Source: Synergistaceae bacterium
GTDB taxonomy: Bacteria; Synergistota; Synergistia; Synergistales; Aminobacteriaceae
DNA length: 38,789 nt
Direction: 5' to 3'
NCBI GenBank assembly: GCA_018436785.1
Contig: JAHDKR010000037.1
Location: forward strand, 1-38,789
How positions within the stretch are numbered: position 1 is the stretch's first letter; every line of letters begins with the position of its first letter. The notes beneath the pieces are model-generated. The model was given only the letters and a program-made list of their open reading frames with translations, ran no database searches and had not been told where the DNA came from. Positions 32,717 to 38,789 of this stretch are shown one piece after another. Both the position numbers and the translations under genes were made by a program.

Positions 32717-33688
32717 CTATACGTTGTAGATGCCGCTCTTGTAGAGCGACTTGCGTTCTCTCATCCACTCGACGGTGCGGGCTAACCCCTCGTCGAGCGA
32801 CACATCCGCTTTCCATCCTGTAAGGGCGCACATCTTGTCGGGGTTCGAGAGCAAGCGCTCCACTTCGCTCTTCGCCGGGCGGACACGCTGTTCGTCGGAA
32901 ACGATCTTCACCTCGCGTCCCATTATATACGCAATCTTGGCGACCAGGTCGCCTATGGAGATCTCGCTCCCCGTGCCCAGGTTCACTGTCTCTCCCACTG
33001 TTTGAGGCGAGGCGACCGCCGCGAGGAAGCCGGAGACCGTGTCCGAGACGAAGGTGAGGTCGCGTGTGGGGGTGAGGTTCCCCAGTGAAAGAGACTCCTT
33101 CCCGTCGAGTATCTGCGAAATCACTGTGGGGATGATGGCGCGCGCCGACTGCCGGGGACCGTAGGTGTTGAACGGGCGCACGACGGTGACAGGAAGGCCG
33201 AAGGAGCGGTGGTAGGAGAGCGCGAGAAAGTCCGCAGACGCCTTGCTCGCCGCGTAGGGGGACTGAGGGTTGACCGGGTGCGCCTCGTCGATGGGGACGT
33301 ACTGCGCAGTGCCGTAGATCTCGCTGGTGGAGGTGTGGACGACGCGCTGGACGCCGCACTCCCGCGCGGCCTGGAGGATGTTGTACGTCCCCTCGACGTT
33401 TGTGCGGACGTACGCCAGCGGGGAGACGTAGGAGTACGGAATGCCGATGAGCGCGGCAAGGTGGAAGACCGTGTCGCACCCCTCCACGGCGGATTTGACG
33501 AGGTCGTAGTCGCGAATATCGCCGGAGACGATTTCGACAGAGTCTCTGCAAGGAGAGTCCTCAAGCCACCCCCAGAGGTTGCGCGAGTTGTAGCGGACAA
33601 AGGCGCGTACTTCGTGTCCTTTATGTACCAGTTCTTCTACGAGGTGCGAGGCGATGAAGCCGCCCGCGCCGGTGACGAGGATTTTCAT
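32717..33688 (-). CDS. legB: NDP-sugar 4,6-dehydratase (LegB-like, extended SDR)
   Basis: The 323-residue NAD-dependent enzyme probably converts GDP-GlcNAc to the 4-keto-6-deoxy sugar, the first ring modification of the pathway. It begins with the Rossmann motif VTGAGGFIASHL, has TSTSEIYG, and the catalytic pair in YAASK (about residue 150). VRPFNTYGPRQ and NLGTGSEISI are typical of extended SDRs. The start overlaps the ABC transporter stop by 4 bases. Nucleotide preference cannot be read from the sequence and rests on the neighbouring ptmE gene. Confidence 0.87.
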   Translation of the reverse strand: MKILVTGAGGFIASHLVEELVHKGHEVRAFVRYNSRNLWGWLEDSPCRDSVEIVSGDIRDYDLVKSAVEGCDTVFHLAALIGIPYSYVSPLAYVRTNVEGTYNILQAARECGVQRVVHTSTSEIYGTAQYVPIDEAHPVNPQSPYAASKASADFLALSYHRSFGLPVTVVRPFNTYGPRQSARAIIPTVISQILDGKESLSLGNLTPTRDLTFVSDTVSGFLAAVASPQTVGETVNLGTGSEISIGDLVAKIAYIMGREVKIVSDEQRVRPAKSEVERLLSNPDKMCALTGWKADVSLDEGLARTVEWMRERKSLYKSGIYNV

Positions 33689-35589
33689 GCTGTTCCTCCT
33701 CTTTCCTGGAGTTGCTTTTCGTTTGTATCGTGCAGGCTGCTTACCTTCGCCATGCTCATGAATGTCCGGTTGTTGCGGAGCAGATCTTCGTACGTCCCGC
33801 TGGCTGTGAAGCGTCCGTTTTCCATGACGTGTATGGTGTCGCAGTCCTTCAGAGTGTTCAGCCTGTGCGCGATCATTATAACAGTCCGCGCCTTCGATGC
33901 GTTGCGGACGGCGTTCAGGACGGTAGCTTCGGTTGCCCCGTCGAGGGAGTTGGTGGCCTCGTCGAGGACGAGGACTTCCGGGCTGCGGTACAGTGCGCGG
34001 GCGAGGCCGATGCGCTGGCGTTGTCCTCCGCTGAGGCGGACGCCCCGCTCGCCGATGACGGTATCGTACTTATCCGGCAGCGTCTGGATGAAGTTGTCGA
34101 GCGCCGCGATGTTGGTTGCTTCACGAACGCGGTCGTCGTCGATTTTGTCGTCGGGGACTCCGAAGGCGATGTTCTTGCGTATGCTGTCGTCGCTCAGGTA
34201 GATTTCCTGCGGGACGTAGCCTATCTTGCGCCGCCATGCGCGGACGTTTTTCTCCGTGATGGGGGTGTCGTCGACGAGCATGCAGCCGCTTTGAGGGACG
34301 AGAAGGCCGAGGGTGATGTCCACCAGCGTGGTTTTGCCCGAGCCTGTGGCGCCGACGAAGCCGATGGAGGAGTTTTTGGGGATATCGATGTCGAGTCCTC
34401 TGATGACGTCGGTCTGCGCGTCGGTGTAGCGGAAGTCGATGTCTTGGAGGCGGATGGCGCGGTCGAAGGGGAGGGATGCATCGTCCGAGGCGGAATCTTC
34501 GGCGGTTTCCGCATCCAGCAGGTCGGCGTGGATCTTGTCGAGGACGGCTTGGTAGTAGTGGAGTTGCGTGGCCGCATAGTAGAGCCTGTAGAGCGCGGGC
34601 ATCATGCGGTAGGCGGAGAAGGCGTAGAGGCTGACCAGCGGGATGAGTTCCGCGATGGAGCCTCCGGCGGCCAGTCTGAGGACGAGAAAGAGGACGATGC
34701 CGCCGAACGCGATGGCCTCCAGAAAGTAGCGCGGCAGAGTTCCCGCAAGGCTTGCGAAGATCTGGAGGCGGGCGTAGGTCAGGGAGTTGTCGGCGTAGTT
34801 GTTGAGAAAATAGCGCTCGATGCCCATCACTCTTGTGGTTTTAATGCCGGAGAGGGCTTCGGTCGCGTAGCGGTAGCGTGCTGCGTTGGCCGTCAGGCGT
34901 TCTTTGCCGCTCTTTTGGAGCTTTGTTTTGATCAGAAAGCTCAGCAGGGCGTAGCCGCCCCCCAGAACGAGCATGGCGCCGACCGTGACGAGTACGTCGA
35001 CGAAGAGAAGCATGGAGACGAGGACAACGAGCAGCGTCCCTTGGATGAGGAGTTCGAAGAGCGCCATGAGCATCCCCATGGTGAGCCCGCTGACTTCGGA
35101 GAGGACGTTCTTCCCGAGTTCGCTGGTGTTTTTGCCCAGAAAGTACTGGTAGGGTCTTGAGAGGTAGACTGCGAGGAGGCGCAGGGAGATGGCGTGCTCC
35201 TTTTTCAGCAGGAAACGGGTCTGCGCCCAGCTTACGGCAGCGGGAGCGAGGCTTGAGGCGATGATGGCGACGAAGACGACTGTTCCGAGGAAGACGATGA
35301 AGGAGTTGGAATCAGCGAAGGCGCCCTTTTTATAGAGTGCGTCGAGCCACTTGTTTTCATTGATGACCTGAGGATTCATGGCGACGTTGATGAACGGGAA
35401 TATAACAGCAACGCCGATGACCTGAGCAAAAGCGGCGAAGAGATTGCCGAGAAAGAGGAATCCGGCTTGAACCCGTTCGCGGGGGGTAAAAATTTCGTAA
35501 AGCTTGCGCGCCGCGGACTTGGGAGTGACGCGTTCTTCTGCGGAGGCATTCGGCAAGGCGGCGGCGGGTCGAGATACGGCTTCGGTCAT
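33685..35589 (-). CDS. ABC transporter, fused permease and ATPase (PglK/MsbA-like glycan flippase)
   Basis: The 634-residue half transporter has an N-terminal membrane domain with about six helices (residues ~45-350) and a C-terminal ATPase. The ATPase shows Walker A GATGSGKTT, signature LSGGQRQR, Walker B VLVLDEATNSLD and H-loop IAHRL. PglK-type proteins move lipid-linked oligosaccharides across the inner membrane. As first gene of the legionaminic operon it probably exports the finished glycan or its lipid-linked precursor. The ATG at 35589 has AGAGGA upstream. A lipid A flippase (MsbA) role is the alternative. Confidence 0.82.
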   Translation of the reverse strand: MTEAVSRPAAALPNASAEERVTPKSAARKLYEIFTPRERVQAGFLFLGNLFAAFAQVIGVAVIFPFINVAMNPQVINENKWLDALYKKGAFADSNSFIVFLGTVVFVAIIASSLAPAAVSWAQTRFLLKKEHAISLRLLAVYLSRPYQYFLGKNTSELGKNVLSEVSGLTMGMLMALFELLIQGTLLVVLVSMLLFVDVLVTVGAMLVLGGGYALLSFLIKTKLQKSGKERLTANAARYRYATEALSGIKTTRVMGIERYFLNNYADNSLTYARLQIFASLAGTLPRYFLEAIAFGGIVLFLVLRLAAGGSIAELIPLVSLYAFSAYRMMPALYRLYYAATQLHYYQAVLDKIHADLLDAETAEDSASDDASLPFDRAIRLQDIDFRYTDAQTDVIRGLDIDIPKNSSIGFVGATGSGKTTLVDITLGLLVPQSGCMLVDDTPITEKNVRAWRRKIGYVPQEIYLSDDSIRKNIAFGVPDDKIDDDRVREATNIAALDNFIQTLPDKYDTVIGERGVRLSGGQRQRIGLARALYRSPEVLVLDEATNSLDGATEATVLNAVRNASKARTVIMIAHRLNTLKDCDTIHVMENGRFTASGTYEDLLRNNRTFMSMAKVSSLHDTNEKQLQERGGTA

Positions 35590-35691
35590 GAGTTCACGTC
35601 CTCTTTCAGTGTGTGGAGGCGGGGCGCTTCCTCGGATGATTGTCCGGGGCGCGCCCCTGTAGTGTGCGCTATTCTTTATGCTTTACGAGCA

Positions 35692-35720
35692 ATTTTATTA
35701 CTCGAAATGCGTTTTGTCAA
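35692..35720 (-). promoter_or_regulatory. Sigma-70-type promoter for the legionaminic/glycan operon
   Basis: On the minus strand a perfect TTGACA (35715-35720) is followed after exactly 17 bases by TAAAAT (35692-35697). Transcription would start near 35685, leaving a leader of about 95 bases before the ABC transporter. The leader holds a perfect 12-base palindrome, GGGGCGCGCCCC at 35646-35657, that could pair as a hairpin. Confidence 0.75.
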
Positions 35721-35762
35721 ATAGCTGAATGCGGTAAAATCGGATCGGAAAAGTGCTTGAAG

Positions 35763-35954
35763 TTTGAGATGCTGAAGGAGCTGTTCTTCCTGTTCACGAT
35801 GCGGGAGAACCGGATGCTGTCGATGTCCATTCCGTCGGCGGAGCTGACGAAGTATGCGGCGAACGCGATGCTCGCCACGCGGATCAGCTTCATGAACAAG
35901 CCGGCGCGCTTTTGCGAGTTGGTGGGCGGCGACGTGGACCAGGTGCGTCAGGGG
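35763..35954 (+). pseudogene. Remnant of a UDP-glucose/GDP-mannose dehydrogenase (Ugd) gene
   Basis: About 64 codons match the central part of Ugd-type dehydrogenases: SAELTKYAANAMLATRISFMN, then FCELVGGDVDQVRQG, where intact proteins continue GIGSD. The upstream Rossmann domain and the catalytic cysteine domain downstream are missing. Similarity stops where a GC-rich repeat begins at 35951. The fragment points plus-ward, away from the operon promoter. It is too short to be an enzyme and shows that a sugar-nucleotide gene was lost at this edge. Confidence 0.82.
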
Positions 35955-35989
35955 CGCGTCTTCGCGTGGGCGCCTGTCGGAGTGGAGCG
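35951..35989 (+). repeat. GC-rich dispersed repeat, short copy
   Basis: The left part GGGGCGCGTCTTCGCG and right part CTGTCGGAGTGGAGCG match the outer parts of the longer element at 37296-37361, with a shorter centre. It abuts the break point of the ugd remnant. Confidence 0.6.
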
Positions 35990-36008
35990 GTTTGATAGAG
36001 TACTAAGG

Positions 36009-36052
36009 AAAGGTGCTCCCCCAGGGGAGCGCCTTTCGGATTGGATTTTTTT
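36009..36052 (+). terminator. Rho-independent terminator-like hairpin
   Basis: Arms AAAGGTGCTCCCC (36009-36021) and GGGGAGCGCCTTT (36024-36036) pair over 13 bases with one G-T wobble-type position. They are followed 8 bases later by a run of seven T residues. It lies downstream of the ugd remnant in plus orientation. The gap before the T run makes efficiency uncertain. Confidence 0.55.
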
Positions 36053-36076
36053 CTTCTCAGGGTGGATGCCAGGCAA

Positions 36077-37132
36077 TCAGTGTGCCGTAGGGTGGTCTTC
36101 TCTGCGGATTTTTTCGAGCTGTTCGGAGGTGATTTCCGCATACGCGAGAATTTTGTCGTCCGGCTCTCCCGCCGCGAGCATTTTTCGGGCCATTTGGATT
36201 TGGTTGAGTGCAATTCCTCTTGCAATACCTTTTTCCATGCCTTTTTCCATGCCTTTTTCGATACCTTTTCGTTCCATCAGGCTCACATACATTGCGCCGG
36301 CCTCCTTTCTACTTTCGAGCTCTTCTTCCCATAAGCAGACGACCAAACGGACGATTTTTCCGTTTGTGTCGGTCGCTTAGGCGGCATGCACCTGGCCGCC
36401 ATCATTCCAGACGTTATCATTCTCAATGTGCATCACGCCTTCGATGAACCAGAGGAGGGTTATTTTCTCTTCGTGGCTCCAGCCGCGTTTATTCAGTTCG
36501 GCGAGCAGAATCTTCATGTAGTCCAGCTTGCGGACGTCGTCGCTCCGCTGCTTCCACGCCTGCATTCCGGCGTAGTGGGCGAGGTCGAAGGGGTTGTCGC
36601 TCTTCCGCAGCGTGTCTTCATCGCCCTCGTAGATTCTGAAGACGGGATAGCGGTAGGTGACTTCTGAACCGTACCCCTCCCACCGGTAGATTCCCTCCGT
36701 CTGGTCGGCCGGTATCGGCTGGACGAGTATGGCGAGCCCGGCGACGGGGCGGTTGAACCGTCCTTCGAGCAGGCAACGGTAACGATGCATCCTCAGAGGA
36801 AAGTTCTCCTTTCCGCCGCGTCCCTGAATCTCCACGTGGAGAAGCACCCATGCGTTCTCTCCTGAGAGGAGGGGAACTTCGGCGAGGATGTCGACGAACT
36901 TTCTGGAGTCGGGCGGATTCGCGGAGTAGCGCCGGGTGAAGCGGGCGAGCCGCCGAAGCTCGGTCTCCAGAAAGCGGACGGGTTTCGCCGTGTCCGCGAC
37001 GTTCGCCAGATCGGGAAGGACGGAGCGGAGCATGTTGTAAAAGGAAACGCTCAGAAACTCCTTCCAGAGTTCGTCTTCGGAGCGTCGTTCATTCTCGTTG
37101 GCGGGCTGTTCCGTCTGTTTGTCGTCGGTCAC
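36077..37132 (-). pseudogene. Rpn-family (PD-(D/E)XK nuclease/transposase-like) gene split by an in-frame stop
   Basis: The first 251 codons (37132-36377) look like the Rpn/YhgA-type nuclease domain: FVDILAEVPLL, AWVLLHVEIQGRG with the catalytic E-x-Q, and LPLR-like NFPLRMHRYR. A TAA at 36377-36379 ends it, but the same frame goes on for 99 more codons: KIVRLVVCLWEEELESR, then ERKGIEKGMEKGMEKG, the usual Rpn tail. Reading both parts together gives a normal-length family member. The stop is thus probably a nonsense mutation; a stand-alone tail protein from TTG 36346 is possible. Rpn proteins are linked to recombination and mobile-defence roles. Confidence 0.75.
36228..36263. repeat. 12-bp tandem repeat (about three units) in the Rpn tail
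   Basis: The unit CCTTTTTCCATG occurs at 36228-36239 and 36240-36251, with a diverged third unit at 36252-36263. It encodes the repeated E-K-G-M/I residues and is prone to slippage. Confidence 0.75.
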
Positions 37133-37295
37133 GCTGTCGCCTCCTTCATCGGATCAATGATAGCATCCGCCGGGAAAAAACGGAAGGTGCGTCGTCGGAA
37201 AATACGGTGAATGTCGGGGCTATGGCAGGAAGTCGGCTGAAATCGTGACGCAGCGCGTCACATTTTGAGCGCGTGCAAGTGAATAAGATCGTGCG

Positions 37296-37361
37296 GGGGC
37301 GCGCCTTCGCGCGAACGACCCGGTGGCGCGAAGGCGCGCAGTCATCTGTCGGAGTGTAGCG
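37296..37361 (+). repeat. GC-rich dispersed repeat, long copy with perfect hairpin
   Basis: The core is a perfect 14-bp inverted repeat, GCGCGCCTTCGCGC at 37299-37312 and its complement at 37326-37339, with a 13-base loop. Outer parts recur at 35951-35989. It lies at the end of the small gene 37342-37554 and could act as a bidirectional terminator or a REP-like element; no T run follows on the minus strand. Confidence 0.65.
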
Positions 37362-37554
37362 TACCTCCATCCCGCGTCTTTTCTTTTTCGGCTTCTTTTC
37401 GGGCGTATTCCGCTAAACCAGAAAAAGTGCAGAATACTTTGCGCGGAGCGTCGGGAGAAGGACGGAACGCCCCCGATGCAATATCCAATGTCATTTGGCG
37501 AAAGTCGTCCTGGGACATGACGGCGAAGGTTTGCATTCTCCTAGAGTAGCTCAT
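37342..37554 (-). CDS. Hypothetical small protein (70 aa)
   Basis: I do not recognise this protein. The ATG at 37554 has AAGGAGG 8 bases upstream, a very good ribosome site, which is the main reason to accept it. It is charged, with a basic N-terminus (MSYSRRMQ) and a C-terminal helix rich in E and K (EYARKEAEKEKTRD). The last codons fall in a GC-rich repeat, so the natural end may have been altered. It lies between a RelE-type toxin and a broken Rpn gene, in a degraded region, so it may itself be a remnant. Confidence 0.45.
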   Translation of the reverse strand: MSYSRRMQTFAVMSQDDFRQMTLDIASGAFRPSPDAPRKVFCTFSGLAEYARKEAEKEKTRDGGTLHSDR

Positions 37555-37586
37555 GGGAACGGCCTCCTTTTTCAATATATCTGTAG

Positions 37587-37620
37587 ACCTCCACAAGATC
37601 CGATATCTCCGAAAAGTCGC
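37587..37620 (-). pseudogene. Short relic of an Rpn-family gene
   Basis: These 34 bases match 38595-38628, inside the Rpn-family gene at the window end, at 30 of 34 positions. The translation, DFSEISDLVEVYRYIEKG, is clearly the DFPDVSDLVEVERMILEG segment of that gene. The relic lies between the RelE-type toxin stop and the ribosome site of the 70-aa gene. Confidence 0.65.
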
Positions 37621-37627
37621 CTGGAAT

Positions 37628-37891
37628 TTATCTATAGACCTCGTTGCGATGTCCAACTTTGACGACAAGCACTCGAAGGATTTTGTCGTCGATGGCGCAT
37701 ACGATTCGGTAGTCGCCGACGCGATAGCGCCGGAGAGTTCCCAAGTTTCCTTTCAAGGCCTTGCCTGTGCAACGAATAGTTTCGGACGAGGCGATTTTTT
37801 CCATGTGACCGAAAATTCGACGGGCTGTCGCAGGAGACATTTTCTTGAGCGTTCGGAGCGCCCCTTCCGAGTATTCAATCGTCCAGGCCAA
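37628..37891 (-). CDS. relE: RelE/ParE-family toxin
   Basis: The 87-residue protein is a typical RelE-fold toxin. It begins WTIEYSEGALRTLKKM, has GKALKGNLGTLRRYRVGDYRIVCAI in the core, and ends VLVVKVGHRNEVYR with the C-terminal basic and aromatic residues of the family. Such toxins cut mRNA in the ribosome. It overlaps the antitoxin gene by 17 bases, so the two are translated together. No damage is seen, so the pair may be active. Confidence 0.9.
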   Translation of the reverse strand: MAWTIEYSEGALRTLKKMSPATARRIFGHMEKIASSETIRCTGKALKGNLGTLRRYRVGDYRIVCAIDDKILRVLVVKVGHRNEVYR

Positions 37892-38099
37892 GCTCGCGCC
37901 TCGCTTCCGCCGATGAGTACACCCTTTCTTCTCCGTTGTGTATCCGTTCGAGGGTCTCCATGCCGAGATAGTAGTCCTCGATGTCGTTGAGCTGGTGCAG
38001 CAACGCTTCGCGCACGAAAGAGTTCTTGGAGCGTCCGGTGCGGCGAGCGAGGGTGTTCAAGCGATTGTCGAGATCTTCGGGAATTCGTACAGCCGGCAT
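37875..38099 (-). CDS. relB: RelB/DUF6290-type ribbon-helix-helix antitoxin
   Basis: The 74-residue protein has an N-terminal ribbon-helix-helix DNA-binding domain (PAVRIPEDLDNRLNTLA, then GRSKNSFVREALLHQL) and a short toxin-binding tail ending YSSAEARRELGLDD. It would neutralise the RelE-type toxin and repress the operon. The ATG at 38099 follows AAAGGGG. Direct ATGGT repeats upstream (38131-38150) may be its binding sites, which is uncertain. Confidence 0.88.
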   Translation of the reverse strand: MPAVRIPEDLDNRLNTLARRTGRSKNSFVREALLHQLNDIEDYYLGMETLERIHNGEERVYSSAEARRELGLDD

Positions 38100-38323
38100 A
38101 CAGTGTCACCCCTTTCCAGCGTTTTGATGTATGGTTTCAAGATATGGTATGGATAGAAGCCGTTTCTCTGCAAGTATTATATGAGTATTCGCCCCTCAAC
38201 GATGAAGCCGATGAGCTTCGAGTACGTGTGCATCGGGGGTTGAAGTTTCAGAATGGCGAGCCCGGAGAGTCTGCTCTCTGCGCTCGCGTTAAGTGGATTC
38301 TGTAGTTTGTCGTTTTGGTCCGT

Positions 38324-38789
38324 TTATTGCCGGGTTTCTTCGGCGAGGCGGCGGACTTCCGCTTCGGAGAGGTTCACGCATTCCGCGACGTCGGCGACGC
38401 TGAAGCCTTTGTCCAGCATCCTGAGGGCGTTCTCGCGCTTGGTCCGCTCCTCGCCGAGTTTCTCTCCGAGCTTGATGCCGCGCGCTTCGCCGAGTTTGAT
38501 GCCGCGTTCCTCGCCGAGCTTGATGCCGCGCTCCTCGCCTTCTTTCAGCCAGTTCTCGGCCCATTCGTGCTTTCCTTCAAGGATCATTCTTTCCACCTCC
38601 ACAAGGTCCGATACATCCGGAAAGTCGCTTCGCCCCGTTTTCTTGGGAAGCAGCACTTTCGTCAGGAAGAGGGCGAAGGCGCGCCGCAGATGGGCGCTTC
38701 TCTCCATGCGCAACACGGTTCCCAGCGTGCGCACCTGGTCCACCAGCTCCATGGGCATCCGGCTCTTCTCCATCCGGAAAAGAAACTCC
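38324..38789 (-). CDS. Rpn-family PD-(D/E)XK nuclease/transposase-like protein, C-terminal part (cut by window edge)
   Basis: The frame is open to the window edge (EFLFRMEK before the first internal ATG at 38773), so only the C-terminal part is seen, about 154 codons. It has RRAFALFLTKVLLPKK and SDLVEVERMILEGKHEWAE, then the repetitive EERGIKLGE tail and a helical end (LRMLDKGFSVADVAECVNLS) common in this family. The nuclease core lies outside the window. It shares a DNA segment with the relic at 37587-37620. Confidence 0.8.
   Translation of the reverse strand, partial: EFLFRMEKSRMPMELVDQVRTLGTVLRMERSAHLRRAFALFLTKVLLPKKTGRSDFPDVSDLVEVERMILEGKHEWAENWLKEGEERGIKLGEERGIKLGEARGIKLGEKLGEERTKRENALRMLDKGFSVADVAECVNLSEAEVRRLAEETRQ
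38469..38540. repeat. 24-bp tandem repeat (three units) in the Rpn-family gene
   Basis: Units at 38469-38492, 38493-38516 and 38517-38540 share GAGYTTGATGCCGCG and encode the eight-residue unit GEERGIKL (with one A for E). Slippage here would change tail length without shifting frame. Confidence 0.85.

Noticed and set aside
16505..33688. Pseudaminic or sialic acid pathway
   Set aside because: ptmE with legB-, legC- and legG-type genes fits the GDP-legionaminic route best. PseB/PseC/PseG-type proteins are not seen, and sialic acid needs no dehydratase or aminotransferase. Biochemistry could still change the product name.
37146..37370. A 74-codon open frame on the minus strand
   Set aside because: It crosses the GC-rich hairpin, has no ribosome site and no recognisable similarity.
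38469..38540. CRISPR array
   Set aside because: The 24-bp units are contiguous with no spacers and lie in a coding frame with an eight-residue periodic protein.
1..38789. tRNA or rRNA genes
   Set aside because: No cloverleaf-like sequence or rRNA stretch was noticed on either strand by eye; a dedicated scan was not possible.

Overview
The window is a cell-surface glycan locus of a Gram-negative-type bacterium with fairly high-GC DNA. The phylum cannot be fixed from the sequence. Synergistota is a tentative guess from the mix of Rpn-family proteins, single-ORF IS66 elements and legionaminic-type genes.

Layout. (1) Positions 1-4621, plus strand: the end of a non-hydrolysing UDP-GlcNAc 2-epimerase, then a lipid-linked sugar module (GT2 polyprenyl-phosphate glycosyltransferase, small SMR-like membrane protein, large GT-C membrane glycosyltransferase) and an N-acetyl-sugar amidotransferase of the WbpG/PseA type. 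(2) From 35589 down to 4625 almost every gene lies on the minus strand, often with 4-base ATGA overlaps, so this looks like one very long operon. It starts at a clear sigma-70-like promoter (35692-35720). Gene order is ABC flippase, legB, legC, [inserted TA-chaperone module], legG, formyltransferase-like gene, PIG-L deacetylase, legI, legH, radical SAM enzyme, second amidotransferase, HisH-like, HisF-like, methyltransferase, two Gfo/Idh/MocA oxidoreductases, legF, ptmE. (3) An insertion-sequence island (12663-16493) holds an IS3-family element, a truncated IS66 copy and an intact IS66 element with a perfect 8-bp target duplication. (4) An AT-rich cassette (7257-12628) encodes a capsule-type protein, a GT10 fucosyltransferase-like enzyme, an unfamiliar two-module protein and a GT2 enzyme. 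(5) A GT4 enzyme and the first HisH/HisF-like pair follow. (6) Positions 35763-38789 are a degraded flank: a ugd remnant, a broken Rpn-family gene, a RelBE-type toxin-antitoxin pair, an Rpn relic and the end of another Rpn gene.

Function. ptmE, legB, legC, legH, legG, legI and legF cover the GDP-sugar route to CMP-legionaminic acid from GlcN-1-P onward. Two amidotransferase/HisH/HisF sets, a deacetylase/formyltransferase-like pair, a methyltransferase, a radical SAM enzyme and two oxidoreductases suggest a heavily decorated nonulosonic acid or companion sugars carrying acetamidino-type and altered N-acyl groups. The glycosyltransferases and the PglK-like flippase would assemble and export the glycan.

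The most striking feature is a complete toxin-antitoxin-chaperone (TAC) module: a HigB-like toxin, a HigA-like antitoxin and a SecB-like chaperone. It has its own promoter and palindromic operator, and it sits inside the legionaminic operon between two copies of the 5' end of legG.
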